Positions 7,142 to 15,318 of a stretch of DNA of 42,473 nucleotides are shown here, piece after piece. The stretch comes from Deltaproteobacteria bacterium. Its GTDB lineage: Bacteria > Myxococcota_A > Polyangia > Polyangiales > JADJMO01. Each line of letters starts with the position of its first letter. The stretch's first letter is position 1. The translations under genes and the position numbers were made by a program. The stretch lies in contig JALHOE010000057.1 in the NCBI GenBank assembly GCA_022843175.1, positions 1 to 42,473 of the forward strand. The letters run 5' to 3'. The notes beneath the pieces were generated by a model. That model had not been told where the DNA came from, searched no databases, and saw only the letters and a program-made list of their open reading frames with translations.

Positions 7142-9602
7142 GGCCCTCCCGACTCACCAGCTGCACGACGTAGATGTTCTGCAGGTCGCGCTCGAGGTGG
7201 ATGGCGCGCACGATCGCGTCGCTCGACGGCAGCCCCGCTTCGAGGACGATGAGGTCGGGCATCGACTTCTTCGCCTGCTCGACGAAGTCCTGCGCGGAGC
7301 AGGTGCCCACGACGTCGTAGCCCTTGGCCTGGAGCAGCCGCACGATGTCGGGCGCGGTCGGCATCTGCTCGTTGACCACGAGCACGCGGCGCGGCGACTC
7401 GCCCTGCCGGAGGAGCCGGCGAACCTCGTCGGCGAGCACCTCGGCCTCGGTCGGCTTGGTGAGGTACTTGTCGACGCCGAGTCCGTACCCGCGGTCCTCG
7501 TCGCGCACGATCGAGAGGATGATGATCGGGACGTTGCGCGTGTCGGGATCCGACTTGAGCACCGCGGCGACGTCGAAGCCGGAGATCCCCGGCATCATCA
7601 CGTCGAGGATGATGAGATCGGGCCTCCGCTGGCGCACCTCGCGGATGGCGTCGTTGCCGTCGACGGCTTGCCGCACCGTGTAGCCGCGCTCGCTCAGCTG
7701 CTGCCGGACGAGCTCGCGGAGGTTCGCGTCGTCGTCGACCACGAGGATGTCCCCGCCGCCCTTGGCCGGGAGGGTCTCGGCGACGTGGCGCTCGATGCGC
7801 TGGAGGAACGCGCGGGTGCCCGAGGTCGGCGGCTTGCTCGTGAGCGCGGGGCGATCGTCGGAGATCGGCGCGTCGGACGGCACCGTGAAGAAGAAGCGCG
7901 AGCCGGCGCCGAGGCGGCTCTGCACGCCGATGCGCCCCTGGTGCGCGGTCACGATCTGCTTGCAGATCGGCAGGCCGAGGCCGGTGCCCTTGGGCTTGCT
8001 GGTGAGCGTGTCGCCGACCTGGCGGAACTTCTCGAAGATCGTCTCCTGGTCGGAGACGTCGATGCCGCCGCCGGTGTCGGTGATGCTGAACTCGATGCTG
8101 TCGGCGAGGCGGCGCGCCGCGACGGTGACCGAGCCCTCGTTGGTGAACTTGGAGGCGTTGGAGATGAGGTTGATGAGGACCTGCAGCAGGCGGTCGTGAT
8201 CGCCGACCAGCTGCGGGAGCTTCGGCGCGACGTCGCTGACGATCTTGACGTCGTTCGTGAAGAGCCCGCGCGTCGACTCGATGGCGCGCGCGACGAGCTG
8301 GGCCGGGTCGAGCGGCGCCATGCGCCACTCCATGCGACCGGCCTCCATCTTGGAGATGTCGAGGACGTCGTTGATGAGCGAGGTGAGGCGTTCGCCCTCG
8401 GAGACGATGATGTCGATGTTGCCGGACACCTGGTCGACGGCCTTGCGCGCCTTCTTGTCGGACTCGGGCACCAGCGGGAACACGACCTGCAGCAGCTTGC
8501 TCTTGGTGACCTTGGCGAAGCCGAGCACCGAGGTGAGCGGCGTGCGGAGCTCGTGGGAGACGGTCGCGATGAAGTCGGTCTTCATCCGGTCGATCTCCTT
8601 CTCGAGCGTGACGTCGCGCACGATCACGACGGAGCCGACGCACTCGCCCCCCGAGTGGATCGGCGACGCCACCGCAGCGCCGATGCGGTCGCCGGGCAGC
8701 GACAGATCGATCTTCTCGATGGCGTCGGCGCCGATCGACTTCTCGGCGAGGTCGACGAGCACCTTCGGCAGGACCTCGCCGGCCGGCCGGCCCTCGATCT
8801 CGTGGTCGATGAAGAGCATCTTCGCGAGCGAGGGGTTGCCGGCCTGCACGCGGCCGTCGCGCGCGATCGCGGTCATGCCGTCGGCCATGTTGTCGAGGAT
8901 GGCGCGCGACTGCGCGAGCGCGGAGTTCAGCTCGCGGGTGCGCGCGGCGACCTGGTCCTCGAGGCGCTCGTTGAGCAAGGTGATCTGATCGTTGGCCTCC
9001 TCGAGCGCTCGGTTGACCTTCTCGCGCTCGAACCCGAGGTAGATCATCAGGCCGAACGCGAGGGACGAGACGATCCCCACGTTGAGGCCCCAGAAGACGG
9101 TGCTCGTTTGGTGCGAGACGCCGATGCTCCACGCGGCGAACACGCGGGCCTCGATCACCGCGCTGAGCACCACGAGCACCACGTACATCCCGAGCCAGCC
9201 GACGACTTGGCGCGCCTCCGAGAAGGTCATCGCGCCGACGATCGCGAGCATCGCCCAGATCATGACGGTGCCGCTCGCGAGCCAGCCGCCGAGGATCCAC
9301 TGGAAGAGGAACGGCAGGAGCAGGCTGATGAAGATCTGGATGAAGCGGACCGGCGCGAAGTTCTTCGTCAGCGCGAAGAACGTCATGTTCAGGATGGTGG
9401 CCGCCGTGTACCCGAACGGCACCATCGCCGGGAGCGTCAGCTTGTAGGCCGCAGCGATCGATCCCCACAGGAGGCCGCCGCAGGACATGAAGCTGCCCAT
9501 GTAGACGAGGAAGCGCTTCTTGAGCTTCGTCGCGTCGGAGTCGCCGGCGGCGTTCCCGATGGCGCCCAGCTGCTGAATGAGGTTCGTGGATTCGCCGCTC
9601 AA
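7128..9602 (-). CDS. membrane hybrid histidine kinase, PAS-HisKA-HATPase plus two receiver domains
   Basis: An 824-residue protein. Residues about 30-190 contain about six transmembrane segments, followed by a coiled coil (about 190-225), a PAS-like domain (about 230-330), HisKA with phospho-acceptor His350 in SHELRTPLTSVLGF, HATPase with ITDTGGGID and GTGLGLPICK, and receiver 1 (about 618-735) with DDD at 623-625, Asp667 in ILDVMMPG and Lys716. Receiver 2 (about 739-820) is degenerate: the acidic pair is Asn-Glu, the phospho-Asp is Glu788 (IVLEAGLP) and the conserved Lys is missing. It is the first gene of the operon; the start is TTG at 9602 with no strong Shine-Dalgarno, and no other start was found before the membrane region. 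It likely senses a membrane or small-molecule cue and feeds the downstream CheY-like protein and Ser/Thr kinase (inference from coupling). Confidence 0.9.
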   Translation of the reverse strand: MSGESTNLIQQLGAIGNAAGDSDATKLKKRFLVYMGSFMSCGGLLWGSIAAAYKLTLPAMVPFGYTAATILNMTFFALTKNFAPVRFIQIFISLLLPFLFQWILGGWLASGTVMIWAMLAIVGAMTFSEARQVVGWLGMYVVLVVLSAVIEARVFAAWSIGVSHQTSTVFWGLNVGIVSSLAFGLMIYLGFEREKVNRALEEANDQITLLNERLEDQVAARTRELNSALAQSRAILDNMADGMTAIARDGRVQAGNPSLAKMLFIDHEIEGRPAGEVLPKVLVDLAEKSIGADAIEKIDLSLPGDRIGAAVASPIHSGGECVGSVVIVRDVTLEKEIDRMKTDFIATVSHELRTPLTSVLGFAKVTKSKLLQVVFPLVPESDKKARKAVDQVSGNIDIIVSEGERLTSLINDVLDISKMEAGRMEWRMAPLDPAQLVARAIESTRGLFTNDVKIVSDVAPKLPQLVGDHDRLLQVLINLISNASKFTNEGSVTVAARRLADSIEFSITDTGGGIDVSDQETIFEKFRQVGDTLTSKPKGTGLGLPICKQIVTAHQGRIGVQSRLGAGSRFFFTVPSDAPISDDRPALTSKPPTSGTRAFLQRIERHVAETLPAKGGGDILVVDDDANLRELVRQQLSERGYTVRQAVDGNDAIREVRQRRPDLIILDVMMPGISGFDVAAVLKSDPDTRNVPIIILSIVRDEDRGYGLGVDKYLTKPTEAEVLADEVRRLLRQGESPRRVLVVNEQMPTAPDIVRLLQAKGYDVVGTCSAQDFVEQAKKSMPDLIVLEAGLPSSDAIVRAIHLERDLQNIYVVQLVSREGHGSS

Positions 9603-9678
9603 GGAGCCCCGAGAATAGCGCCCATCGCTCGTGCAGAGCGGACTTTGCGCGACGGAGCGGGGCCGCGCCGCCAGTGTT

Positions 9679-10266
9679 TCAAACTGTTTCGGTGCTGCGA
9701 CGGAAGTAGAAATCGAGCATCGCGGTGAGTGGTGCGGCGTTGCCCTGCAGCCGACTGCGAAGCGCCGCCCCCTCCCAGCAGTCCACGAGGAGGCTCGCCA
9801 TCCGCCGGGGATCTGCGTCCGCCGGGAGATCGCCCGCTCTGCGAGCCTCCTCGAGGCATGGGGCGAGGCGGTCCGCGATGGCGGTGAAGCACCCCGCGAT
9901 CTTGCGCCGGAAGACGTCGCTCACGCCCGACAGCTCCTGGCCGAGCCCGCCCAGTAGGCATCCCATGTAGCCCTGCTCGCGGTAGCTCTGCTGGGTCTGC
10001 TCGAAGAAGCGCCGCACGCGGTCGAGCGGCGCGCGGCGCTTGTCCGAGAGGCACGCGTCGAGCCCGGCGTGCACGCGCGTCATGTACTGATCGACGACGC
10101 TGAGGGCGAAGTCCTGTTTGTCCTCGAAGTGGTGATAGAACGAGCCCTTCGGCGTGCCCGTGGCCTCGAGCAGCGCCTGGATGCCGAGCGCGTTGTACCC
10201 ATGCGAGAGCAGCATCGCCAAGCCGGCGTCGAGCAGGCGCTGCTTGGTCGGATGCGGGGACTTCAC
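9679..10266 (-). CDS. TetR/AcrR-family repressor, NemR-like
   Basis: 195 residues from GTG at 10266 (TTG at 10278 would add four residues). The N-terminal TetR helix-turn-helix spans about residues 8-55, with the typical ALLEATGTPKGSFYHHFEDK. The C-terminal ligand domain carries GYMGCLLGGLGQEL, where Cys103 sits in the place of the reactive cysteine region of NemR-type sensors of electrophiles and chlorine species (family knowledge; ligand not shown here). The gene lies 64 bp downstream of the cupin gene on the same strand, with a palindrome matching the NemR box TAGAC-N6-GTCTA upstream of the cupin. The natural reading is a cupin-tetR operon repressed by its own product. A short G/C hairpin lies in the gap between the two genes and could reduce tetR expression. 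Confidence 0.85.
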   Translation of the reverse strand: MKSPHPTKQRLLDAGLAMLLSHGYNALGIQALLEATGTPKGSFYHHFEDKQDFALSVVDQYMTRVHAGLDACLSDKRRAPLDRVRRFFEQTQQSYREQGYMGCLLGGLGQELSGVSDVFRRKIAGCFTAIADRLAPCLEEARRAGDLPADADPRRMASLLVDCWEGAALRSRLQGNAAPLTAMLDFYFRRSTETV

Positions 10267-10293
10267 GGTCAGAAGCAATAGCGCATCGCCGCG

Positions 10294-10310
10294 CCCACCG
10301 GCGGGGTGGG
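10294..10310. terminator. G/C hairpin between cupin and tetR genes
   Basis: CCCACC at 10294-10299 pairs with GGTGGG at 10305-10310 around a 5-base loop. On the minus-strand transcript it lies after the cupin stop and before tetR. There is no U-tract, so it is at best an attenuator or processing hairpin. Confidence 0.3.
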
Positions 10311-10330
10311 TGGCGGCGGCGCGGTAGGGA

Positions 10331-10717
10331 CTACGACTTCACCTTCTCGATCATGTGGTTGATCACGTGGGTGTGCTCGACCTGCGGGCTGAACATGATC
10401 AGCTCCGCGTCGGCGTCGACCTTCACGTTGTGGCCGGGCGGCCAGTAGAACAGATCGTTCGCCTTCACCGTCTCGCGGACTCCGTTCTTGTCCGTCGTCG
10501 TGATCTGCCCGCGGAGCACGAAGCCCCAGTGCGGGCATTGGCACGCGTTGCCCGGGAGGCCCTGGAAGAGCGGCGTGGTGTCGACGCCGGCGGAGAGCGT
10601 GAAGTACTCGCCGCTGATCTTGTCGAAGCCCTTCACGTCCCCGAAGTCGGTGCGCTGACGGATGACGGCCCCCGGGATCTCCATCCGAACCTCTACGTCG
10701 TCTTTCACTACGTGCAT
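10331..10717 (-). CDS. cupin-domain protein
   Basis: A 128-residue single-domain cupin. It has the two cupin motifs in reduced form: CPHWGFVLRGQI, with a His that can bind metal, and the second strand pair WPPGHNVKVDAD followed by ELIMFSPQ. MEIPGAVIRQR at the front and the tail HTHVINHMIEKV are not diagnostic. Small cupins of this type are often metal-dependent dioxygenases, isomerases or detoxification enzymes; the actual reaction cannot be read from the sequence. ATG at 10717. It is the first gene of a probable two-gene operon with the TetR regulator and sits behind a TetR-type operator and a sigma-70-like promoter, so it is probably induced by the electrophile or toxic ligand that releases the repressor. 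The acylase gene at 10856 is divergent from it. Confidence 0.8.
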   Translation of the reverse strand: MHVVKDDVEVRMEIPGAVIRQRTDFGDVKGFDKISGEYFTLSAGVDTTPLFQGLPGNACQCPHWGFVLRGQITTTDKNGVRETVKANDLFYWPPGHNVKVDADAELIMFSPQVEHTHVINHMIEKVKS

Positions 10718-10755
10718 GGTTGCGTTCCCCCTTCTTTTCCTGTGCTTCCGTTGAC

Positions 10756-10771
10756 TAGACCGAACGGTCTA
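10756..10771. promoter_or_regulatory. NemR-type TetR operator
   Basis: TAGACCG-AA-CGGTCTA is a perfect inverted repeat with 7-bp arms and a 2-bp spacer, matching the published NemR-box pattern TAGAC-N6-GTCTA. It lies 39 bp before the cupin ATG, just downstream of the promoter elements at 10780-10807, where a repressor would block initiation. A TetR gene of the matching type is encoded 500 bp away. Confidence 0.75.
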
Positions 10772-10779
10772 CAGTGCCA

Positions 10780-10807
10780 TGGATATCCCCTCGTTCGTCC
10801 TTGTCAA
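10780..10807 (-). promoter_or_regulatory. candidate sigma-70 promoter of cupin-tetR operon
   Basis: On the minus strand TTGACA (10807-10802) is followed after 16 bp by TATCCA (10785-10780). The -35 is consensus, the -10 is weak. Predicted start near 10773, immediately before the TAGACCG operator. Confidence 0.45.
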
Positions 10808-10855
10808 TGTGGTGGCCCGCTTGCTCTGGGCTGCGCGCGCGAATATCGACGCGCG

Positions 10856-13183
10856 ATGAAGCAGAGTCGCCTCGGGGCGGTCCTTCGCGCCACGCTCGGC
10901 TCCCGCCTACCTCACGTCGAGGGCACGCTCGCGGTGCCCGGGGTGCGCGCTCCCGTCACGATCCGCCGCGACGAGCACGGCGTGCCCTACGTGGAGGCCA
11001 CCTCCGACGAGGACGCGTTCTACGGAATGGGCTTCTGCCAGGCGCAGGATCGCGCGTTCCAGATCGAGCTCTACGTGCGCGTCGCGCGCGGCACGCTCTC
11101 CGAGATCATCGGGCCGGAGATGCTCGCCGTCGATCGTCTGAGCCGGCGCCTCGGCCTCACCCACATCGCCCGCGCGCAGCTCGCGCTCCTCGCGCCCAAC
11201 GTGCGCATGCAGTTCGACTCGTTCGCGCGCGGCGTGAACGACGGCCTGCGCATGGGCGGGCGGCGCCTCGCGCACGAGTTCGCGCTCCTGGGCTCGGAGC
11301 CGAGCGTCTTCGAGCCGGCCGACATCCTCGCGATCCTCCAGTTCTTCGCCTTCGCCCTCAGCTCCAACTGGGATGCGGAGCTCGCGCGGTTGCGGGTTCT
11401 GCACCACGACGGACCGGAGGCCCTCGCCGCCGTCGAAGCCTCCGAGGCCTCGCCGGTCCCGGGCGAGCTCCTCGCGGTCGATGTCGCCGTCGTTCGCGCG
11501 ACCGAGCGGTTGGTCGACGACGCGCAGGCGCTCGCGGCGATCGCCGGGCTCGGAGGTGCGTCCAACCAGTGGGCGCTCGCGCCCTCGCGCACGGCCACCG
11601 GAAGGGCGCTGCTCGCGTGCGATCCGCACCTGGGGCCCACGCTGCCCGCGCCCTGGTACTTGATGCACGTCCGCGCGCCCTCGTGGGCGATGAGCGGCGC
11701 GTGCCTGCCCTCGCAGCCGATCGTCAGCTTCGGTCACAACGAGCACGTGGCGTGGTGTCTCACCGCCGGCCACGCCGACAACACCGATCTCTTCCTCGAG
11801 CGGCTCGGCCCGGACTCCGCGTCCGCGCTCCACGGCGAGCGCTACGAGCCGTGCACCGTGCGCGAGGAGATCATTCGGGTGAAGGGCGCGAGCGACGTCC
11901 ACGAGCGCGTGCTCGTCACGCGGCACGGCCCCATCGTCACCGGCGCTGCCCCGATCGCGCTGTCGATGCGCGCCACCTGGATGGCGCACCGGCAGCTCAC
12001 CGGATACGACCTCTACCTCGCGCGCAGCGTCGACGAGGCGCGCGTGGCGTACGCGTCGTATCCGTCGGTGTCCGAGAACCGCGTCATGGCGGACGTCGAG
12101 GGCAACATCCTCTCGCAGATGGTCGGCGACGTTCCCGTCCGCCGGAAGGGCAACGGGATGATCCCGATGCCCGGTTGGGATCCCGAGGTCGGTTGGGAGG
12201 ACGAGCCCCTGCCGTTCGATGCGCTCCCGAGCGCGAAGAACCCGAGCGAGGGTTACCTCGCGTCCGCCAACAACCGCCCGCGCCACGCGCATGGCGCAGC
12301 GTTCCTCGGCGTCGATTGGCTCGATGGCCATCGCTACGAGCGCATCACCGAGTGCCTCGCGGCGCGGAGCGACTGGGACGTGCCGTCGAGCCAGGCGCTG
12401 CAGCTGGACCAGACGTCGATCGTGTGGCGCACCATCCGCGAGCCGGTCCTCGCCGCGCTCCGCGGTGGCGACTGCGAGCCCGGTCTCCGCCTGCTCGAGC
12501 AGTGGGACGGCGTCGTCGCCGCCACGTCCTCGGGCGCCGCCGTGTTCGAGCTCTTCCTCGCCGAGATGATGTGGCGGTCCGCCGCCGCGAAGGCGCCGCG
12601 AAGGTGGCGCGCGCTGCTCGGCGACGGCACCAACGCGATCATGCCGCACGGGATCATGGGGCTCCGGCGGGTCGGGCACCTCGCGAAGAAGCTCGTCGAG
12701 CAGCCCGCGGGGTGGTTCGCGGCGGGCTGGCCGACCGAGATGCAGCGCGCGCTCGCCTCGGCGTTGGCCCGGCTCCGGGGCGTCGCGGGCGACGACGTCG
12801 ACGCGTGGGCCTGGGGGCGCGTGCGGCCGCTGACGCTCATGCATCCCGTTGGCTCGAAGGCCCCGATGGACCGCATCTTCAACATCGGCCCGCTGCCGTG
12901 CGGCGGCGACGCGACGACCATCCCGCAGGCGTCAGTGCCCTTCACCGATCCGCTCTCGAACCCGATCGGCATCGCCAACCTGCGCGCGGTGATCGACGTG
13001 GGCAACTGGGAGGCGAGCCGCTACGTGCTCGCCGGGGGGCAGTCGGGCAACCCGCTGTCGCCTCACTATCGCGATCAGGTCCGCCGCTGGCAGCGCAACG
13101 ACGGGATCGCGATCGCATGGTCGCCGTCGTCGGTGCGCGCGGCCGCGAGGGCTACGCTGTGCCTCACGCCGGCGACGGGCTGA
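10856..13183 (+). CDS. penicillin-acylase family (S45) N-terminal nucleophile hydrolase
   Basis: 775 residues from ATG at 10856. The alpha part begins RAPVTIRRDEHGVPYVEA and contains FCQAQDRAFQIELY, both typical of S45 acylases. The autocatalytic cleavage site and nucleophile appear at Gly234-Ala235-Ser236 (GASNQWALAP), so Ser236 becomes the beta-chain N-terminus. Later conserved pieces are DPHLG, RHGPIVTG, SENRVMAD and the oxyanion/active Asn region LASANNRPRH. The family cleaves amide bonds in beta-lactams, acyl-homoserine lactones and related N-acyl compounds. There is no signal peptide, unlike periplasmic penicillin G acylase, so it probably acts in the cytoplasm unless a start was missed. 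It is divergent from the cupin-tetR operon and shares its control region, so the TetR operator could regulate it too. Substrate unknown: quorum-signal quenching, antibiotic detoxification or lipoamino-acid hydrolysis are all possible. Confidence 0.9.
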   Translation: MKQSRLGAVLRATLGSRLPHVEGTLAVPGVRAPVTIRRDEHGVPYVEATSDEDAFYGMGFCQAQDRAFQIELYVRVARGTLSEIIGPEMLAVDRLSRRLGLTHIARAQLALLAPNVRMQFDSFARGVNDGLRMGGRRLAHEFALLGSEPSVFEPADILAILQFFAFALSSNWDAELARLRVLHHDGPEALAAVEASEASPVPGELLAVDVAVVRATERLVDDAQALAAIAGLGGASNQWALAPSRTATGRALLACDPHLGPTLPAPWYLMHVRAPSWAMSGACLPSQPIVSFGHNEHVAWCLTAGHADNTDLFLERLGPDSASALHGERYEPCTVREEIIRVKGASDVHERVLVTRHGPIVTGAAPIALSMRATWMAHRQLTGYDLYLARSVDEARVAYASYPSVSENRVMADVEGNILSQMVGDVPVRRKGNGMIPMPGWDPEVGWEDEPLPFDALPSAKNPSEGYLASANNRPRHAHGAAFLGVDWLDGHRYERITECLAARSDWDVPSSQALQLDQTSIVWRTIREPVLAALRGGDCEPGLRLLEQWDGVVAATSSGAAVFELFLAEMMWRSAAAKAPRRWRALLGDGTNAIMPHGIMGLRRVGHLAKKLVEQPAGWFAAGWPTEMQRALASALARLRGVAGDDVDAWAWGRVRPLTLMHPVGSKAPMDRIFNIGPLPCGGDATTIPQASVPFTDPLSNPIGIANLRAVIDVGNWEASRYVLAGGQSGNPLSPHYRDQVRRWQRNDGIAIAWSPSSVRAAARATLCLTPATG

Positions 13184-13302
13184 GCCCTTACATCGCGAGC
13201 TTCGGACTCCCGCCTTGCCGTGTGCGAGGACGGTAAAGAGGATCGGGGCGCGCATTCGAACGCGTCAGTCTGGCAGTCCGGGCGCGCGTTTCAAGCGTCG
13301 GT

Positions 13303-13318
13303 GTCCGGAAAAGCGGAC
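13303..13318. terminator. weak hairpin between convergent acylase and usp genes
   Basis: GTCCG (13303-13307) pairs with CGGAC (13314-13318) around loop gaaaag. It lies between two convergent stop codons, so could serve both strands. The stem is only 5 bp and no U-tract follows. The rest of the 153-bp gap shows nothing else. Confidence 0.25.
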
Positions 13319-13336
13319 GGATGGAGCCGACCACTG

Positions 13337-13777
13337 TCAGCTCTCGGAGACGTCCGGATGCGCCTTCTCGCGCGCGACGAGCACCGGACAGCCGGCGGTG
13401 CGAACGACCTGCTCGGCCACCGAGCCGAGGACGAAGCGGCTCAGCCCGCGGCGCCCGGCGGTCCCCACCACGATCAAATCGGCCTGCAGCCGCGCAGCTT
13501 CCTCCACGATCGCGGCCGCGACGTCGGCGCGTTGGATCGTGTGGAACTCCGCGTTCGCCTCGATCGTCGAGAAGCGCGCTGCCCACTCCGCCAACCGCTC
13601 GTCGGCGAACGCCAGTTCGAGCTCGCCCGCGAGCACGTGGATGAGGTGGACGCTCGACGCCGGGTGCTTGGACGCGAGGCTGTGCGCCGTGCGCAGGGCT
13701 TCGTCGCTCGCGGGAGAGAGGTCGAGCGCGACGACGATCACGCGGAGGAAATCTGGATCCATGGTCGGCGCGACCAT
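13337..13777 (-). CDS. universal stress protein UspA family
   Basis: 146 residues from ATG at 13777 (a second ATG at 13762 would give a 141-residue protein starting MDPDFLR and is equally plausible). One Usp domain: [16 protein letters not shown] at the N-terminus, [11 protein letters not shown], and the ATP-binding signature [15 protein letters not shown] with the G-2x-G-9x-G-S spacing, followed by [13 protein letters not shown]. The intact signature suggests it binds ATP. It is divergent from the SulP transporter gene; Usp proteins are frequently encoded beside, or fused to, anion transporters, so it may adjust transport under stress (inference). Confidence 0.9.
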   Translation of the reverse strand: MVAPTMDPDFLRVIVVALDLSPASDEALRTAHSLASKHPASSVHLIHVLAGELELAFADERLAEWAARFSTIEANAEFHTIQRADVAAAIVEEAARLQADLIVVGTAGRRGLSRFVLGSVAEQVVRTAGCPVLVAREKAHPDVSES

Positions 13778-13839
13778 GCACGCCGCGGGCCGCAGGGGGC
13801 GTCTTCAAAGCCGGTCAGGTGTGTGGGGTGACGAACGAT

Positions 13840-13853
13840 CGACCGTCCGGTCG
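13840..13853. promoter_or_regulatory. palindrome with same core as the NemR-like operator
   Basis: CGACCG-TC-CGGTCG, 6-bp perfect arms and a 2-bp spacer, lies in the usp/SulP divergent region 80 bp before the SulP ATG. The core GACCG-N2-CGGTC is the same as in the operator at 10756, so the same TetR protein or a relative may bind here. Confidence 0.45.
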
Positions 13854-13932
13854 TTGGGACGGTTCTGCGCGGCGTGTCCAGAAAACCGGCTCCGACGTGC
13901 GGTGGCACGGACAGTGGAATGGGCGCCGCGTG

Positions 13933-15315
13933 ATGTCCGAAGCCACGATCAAGCAAGCCGCCTACGACGAGCGCCAGCGCACGCTGTGGGGCCGCCTCAA
14001 GTTCTTCCACTCGTTCGACGACGGGCGCTTCGAGGACCTGCGCAAGGGGCGCTGGTACCTCAACGTGACGCGTGACCTCACCGCCGGGTTGATCGTCGCG
14101 ATGGTCGCGATCCCGATGGCGATGGGCTTTGCCATGGCGTGCGGACTGCGTCCCGAGCACGGCATCGTCAGCGGCGCGCTCGCCGGCCTCGTCGGCTCGC
14201 TCTTCGGTGGCTCGAAGTTCCAGGTCCACGGTCCGACCGCCGCGTTCATCCCGATCATCGGCGCGATGGCGGCGTTGCACGGCCATCCGTTCGTCGTGCT
14301 GACCGGCGTCATCGCCGGCGCGATCCTCATGATGCTCGGGTTGGCGCGTCTCGGCCGAATGGTCGAGAAGGTGCCGCACTCGATCGTCGTCGGCTTCACG
14401 ATCGGCATCGCGGTGACCATCGCGTTCGCACAGGCCGGCGAGGCGTTCGGCCTGAGAGCCGACCTCGGCCCGAAGTTCGTCAACAAGGTGGCCGGCCTCG
14501 CGGCCAACATCGGTCAGGTGAACTGGTACGCCGTGCTCCTCGCGGGCGGCACGTTCATCATCACCCGTCAGCTGCTCAAGACGAGCAAGTTCATCCCCGG
14601 TCCGTTGATCGCGATCGGCTTGATGGGCGTCCTCGCGGGCACGGTGTTCTCGAACAAGGGCTTGCTCCTCGTGAAGGACAAGTACGGCGCGATCCCCACC
14701 AACTTCTGGGTCTTCAGCAAGCCGATGGCGATCCAGTGGAACGGGAAGTTCCTCTGGGACCTCGCCTACTTCGTCATCGCGGTGGTCTTCGTCGCCGGCG
14801 TCGAGAGCCTGCTCTGCTCGCGCATGGCCGACCGCGTCGCCGAGAACAAGGGCGTCAAGTACCACCCCGACAAGGAGCTGTGGGGCCTCGGCATGCTCAA
14901 CATCGTCGTCAGCCTGTTCAACGGCATGCCGCTGACGGGCGCGCTCGCGCGCACGGCGACCGCGATCGAGGTCGGCGTGGTCTCGCCGCTCGGCGGCATC
15001 TTCAAGTGCGTCCTCAAGCTGCTGCTCGCCGCCTACCTCGCGACCTACCTGCAGAAGATCCCGATGGCCTGCATCGGCGGCATGATGCTCTACATCGCCA
15101 CCGGCATGGTGAAGGTCCCCGAGATCAAGGGCATCCTCGCCGAGGGGCGCCGCGAGACCGCGGTGATGATCTACACCGCGGTCGCCGTCGTCCTCACGGA
15201 CTTCCTCACCGGCGTGCTCTCCGCGATCGTCCTCCACGCCGTCCTCAAGCGGCTGGCTGCGCGTCGTGAGAACGAGGTCGTCACCGCCCCGCTCGCCGAC
15301 GAGCCCGCGGAGTAG
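13933..15315 (+). CDS. SulP/SLC26-family anion transporter without STAS domain
   Basis: 460 residues from ATG at 13933. After a soluble N-terminus of about 35 residues, the sequence has the SulP core: VTRDLTAGLIVAMVAIPMAM, FGGSKFQVHGPTAAFIPI (the conserved SulP signature in TM3), LARLGRMVEKVPHSIVVGFT and NGMPLTGALARTATAIEVG. About 12-14 membrane segments. SulP proteins carry sulfate, bicarbonate or other oxyanions, sometimes dicarboxylates. The cytoplasmic STAS domain that usually follows the membrane part is missing; the chain ends with RRENEVVTAPLADEPAE. The translation stop is only 3 bp from the converging stop of a second SulP-like membrane gene. A 6-bp-arm palindrome lies in the upstream region. 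Substrate cannot be assigned. Confidence 0.9.
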   Translation: MSEATIKQAAYDERQRTLWGRLKFFHSFDDGRFEDLRKGRWYLNVTRDLTAGLIVAMVAIPMAMGFAMACGLRPEHGIVSGALAGLVGSLFGGSKFQVHGPTAAFIPIIGAMAALHGHPFVVLTGVIAGAILMMLGLARLGRMVEKVPHSIVVGFTIGIAVTIAFAQAGEAFGLRADLGPKFVNKVAGLAANIGQVNWYAVLLAGGTFIITRQLLKTSKFIPGPLIAIGLMGVLAGTVFSNKGLLLVKDKYGAIPTNFWVFSKPMAIQWNGKFLWDLAYFVIAVVFVAGVESLLCSRMADRVAENKGVKYHPDKELWGLGMLNIVVSLFNGMPLTGALARTATAIEVGVVSPLGGIFKCVLKLLLAAYLATYLQKIPMACIGGMMLYIATGMVKVPEIKGILAEGRRETAVMIYTAVAVVLTDFLTGVLSAIVLHAVLKRLAARRENEVVTAPLADEPAE

Positions 15316-15318
15316 CCG

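Noticed and set aside
6544-9468. 974-codon minus-strand frame in another phase over the histidine-kinase gene
   Set aside because: It is Arg/His/Pro-rich, has no recognisable motif, and lies on a gene with full kinase and receiver motifs in the other phase.
14300-14311. TGAC-CGGC-GTCA inside the SulP gene
   Set aside because: Matches the palindrome but lies in the middle of a coding region; taken as a chance occurrence, as is the one at 41121-41132.
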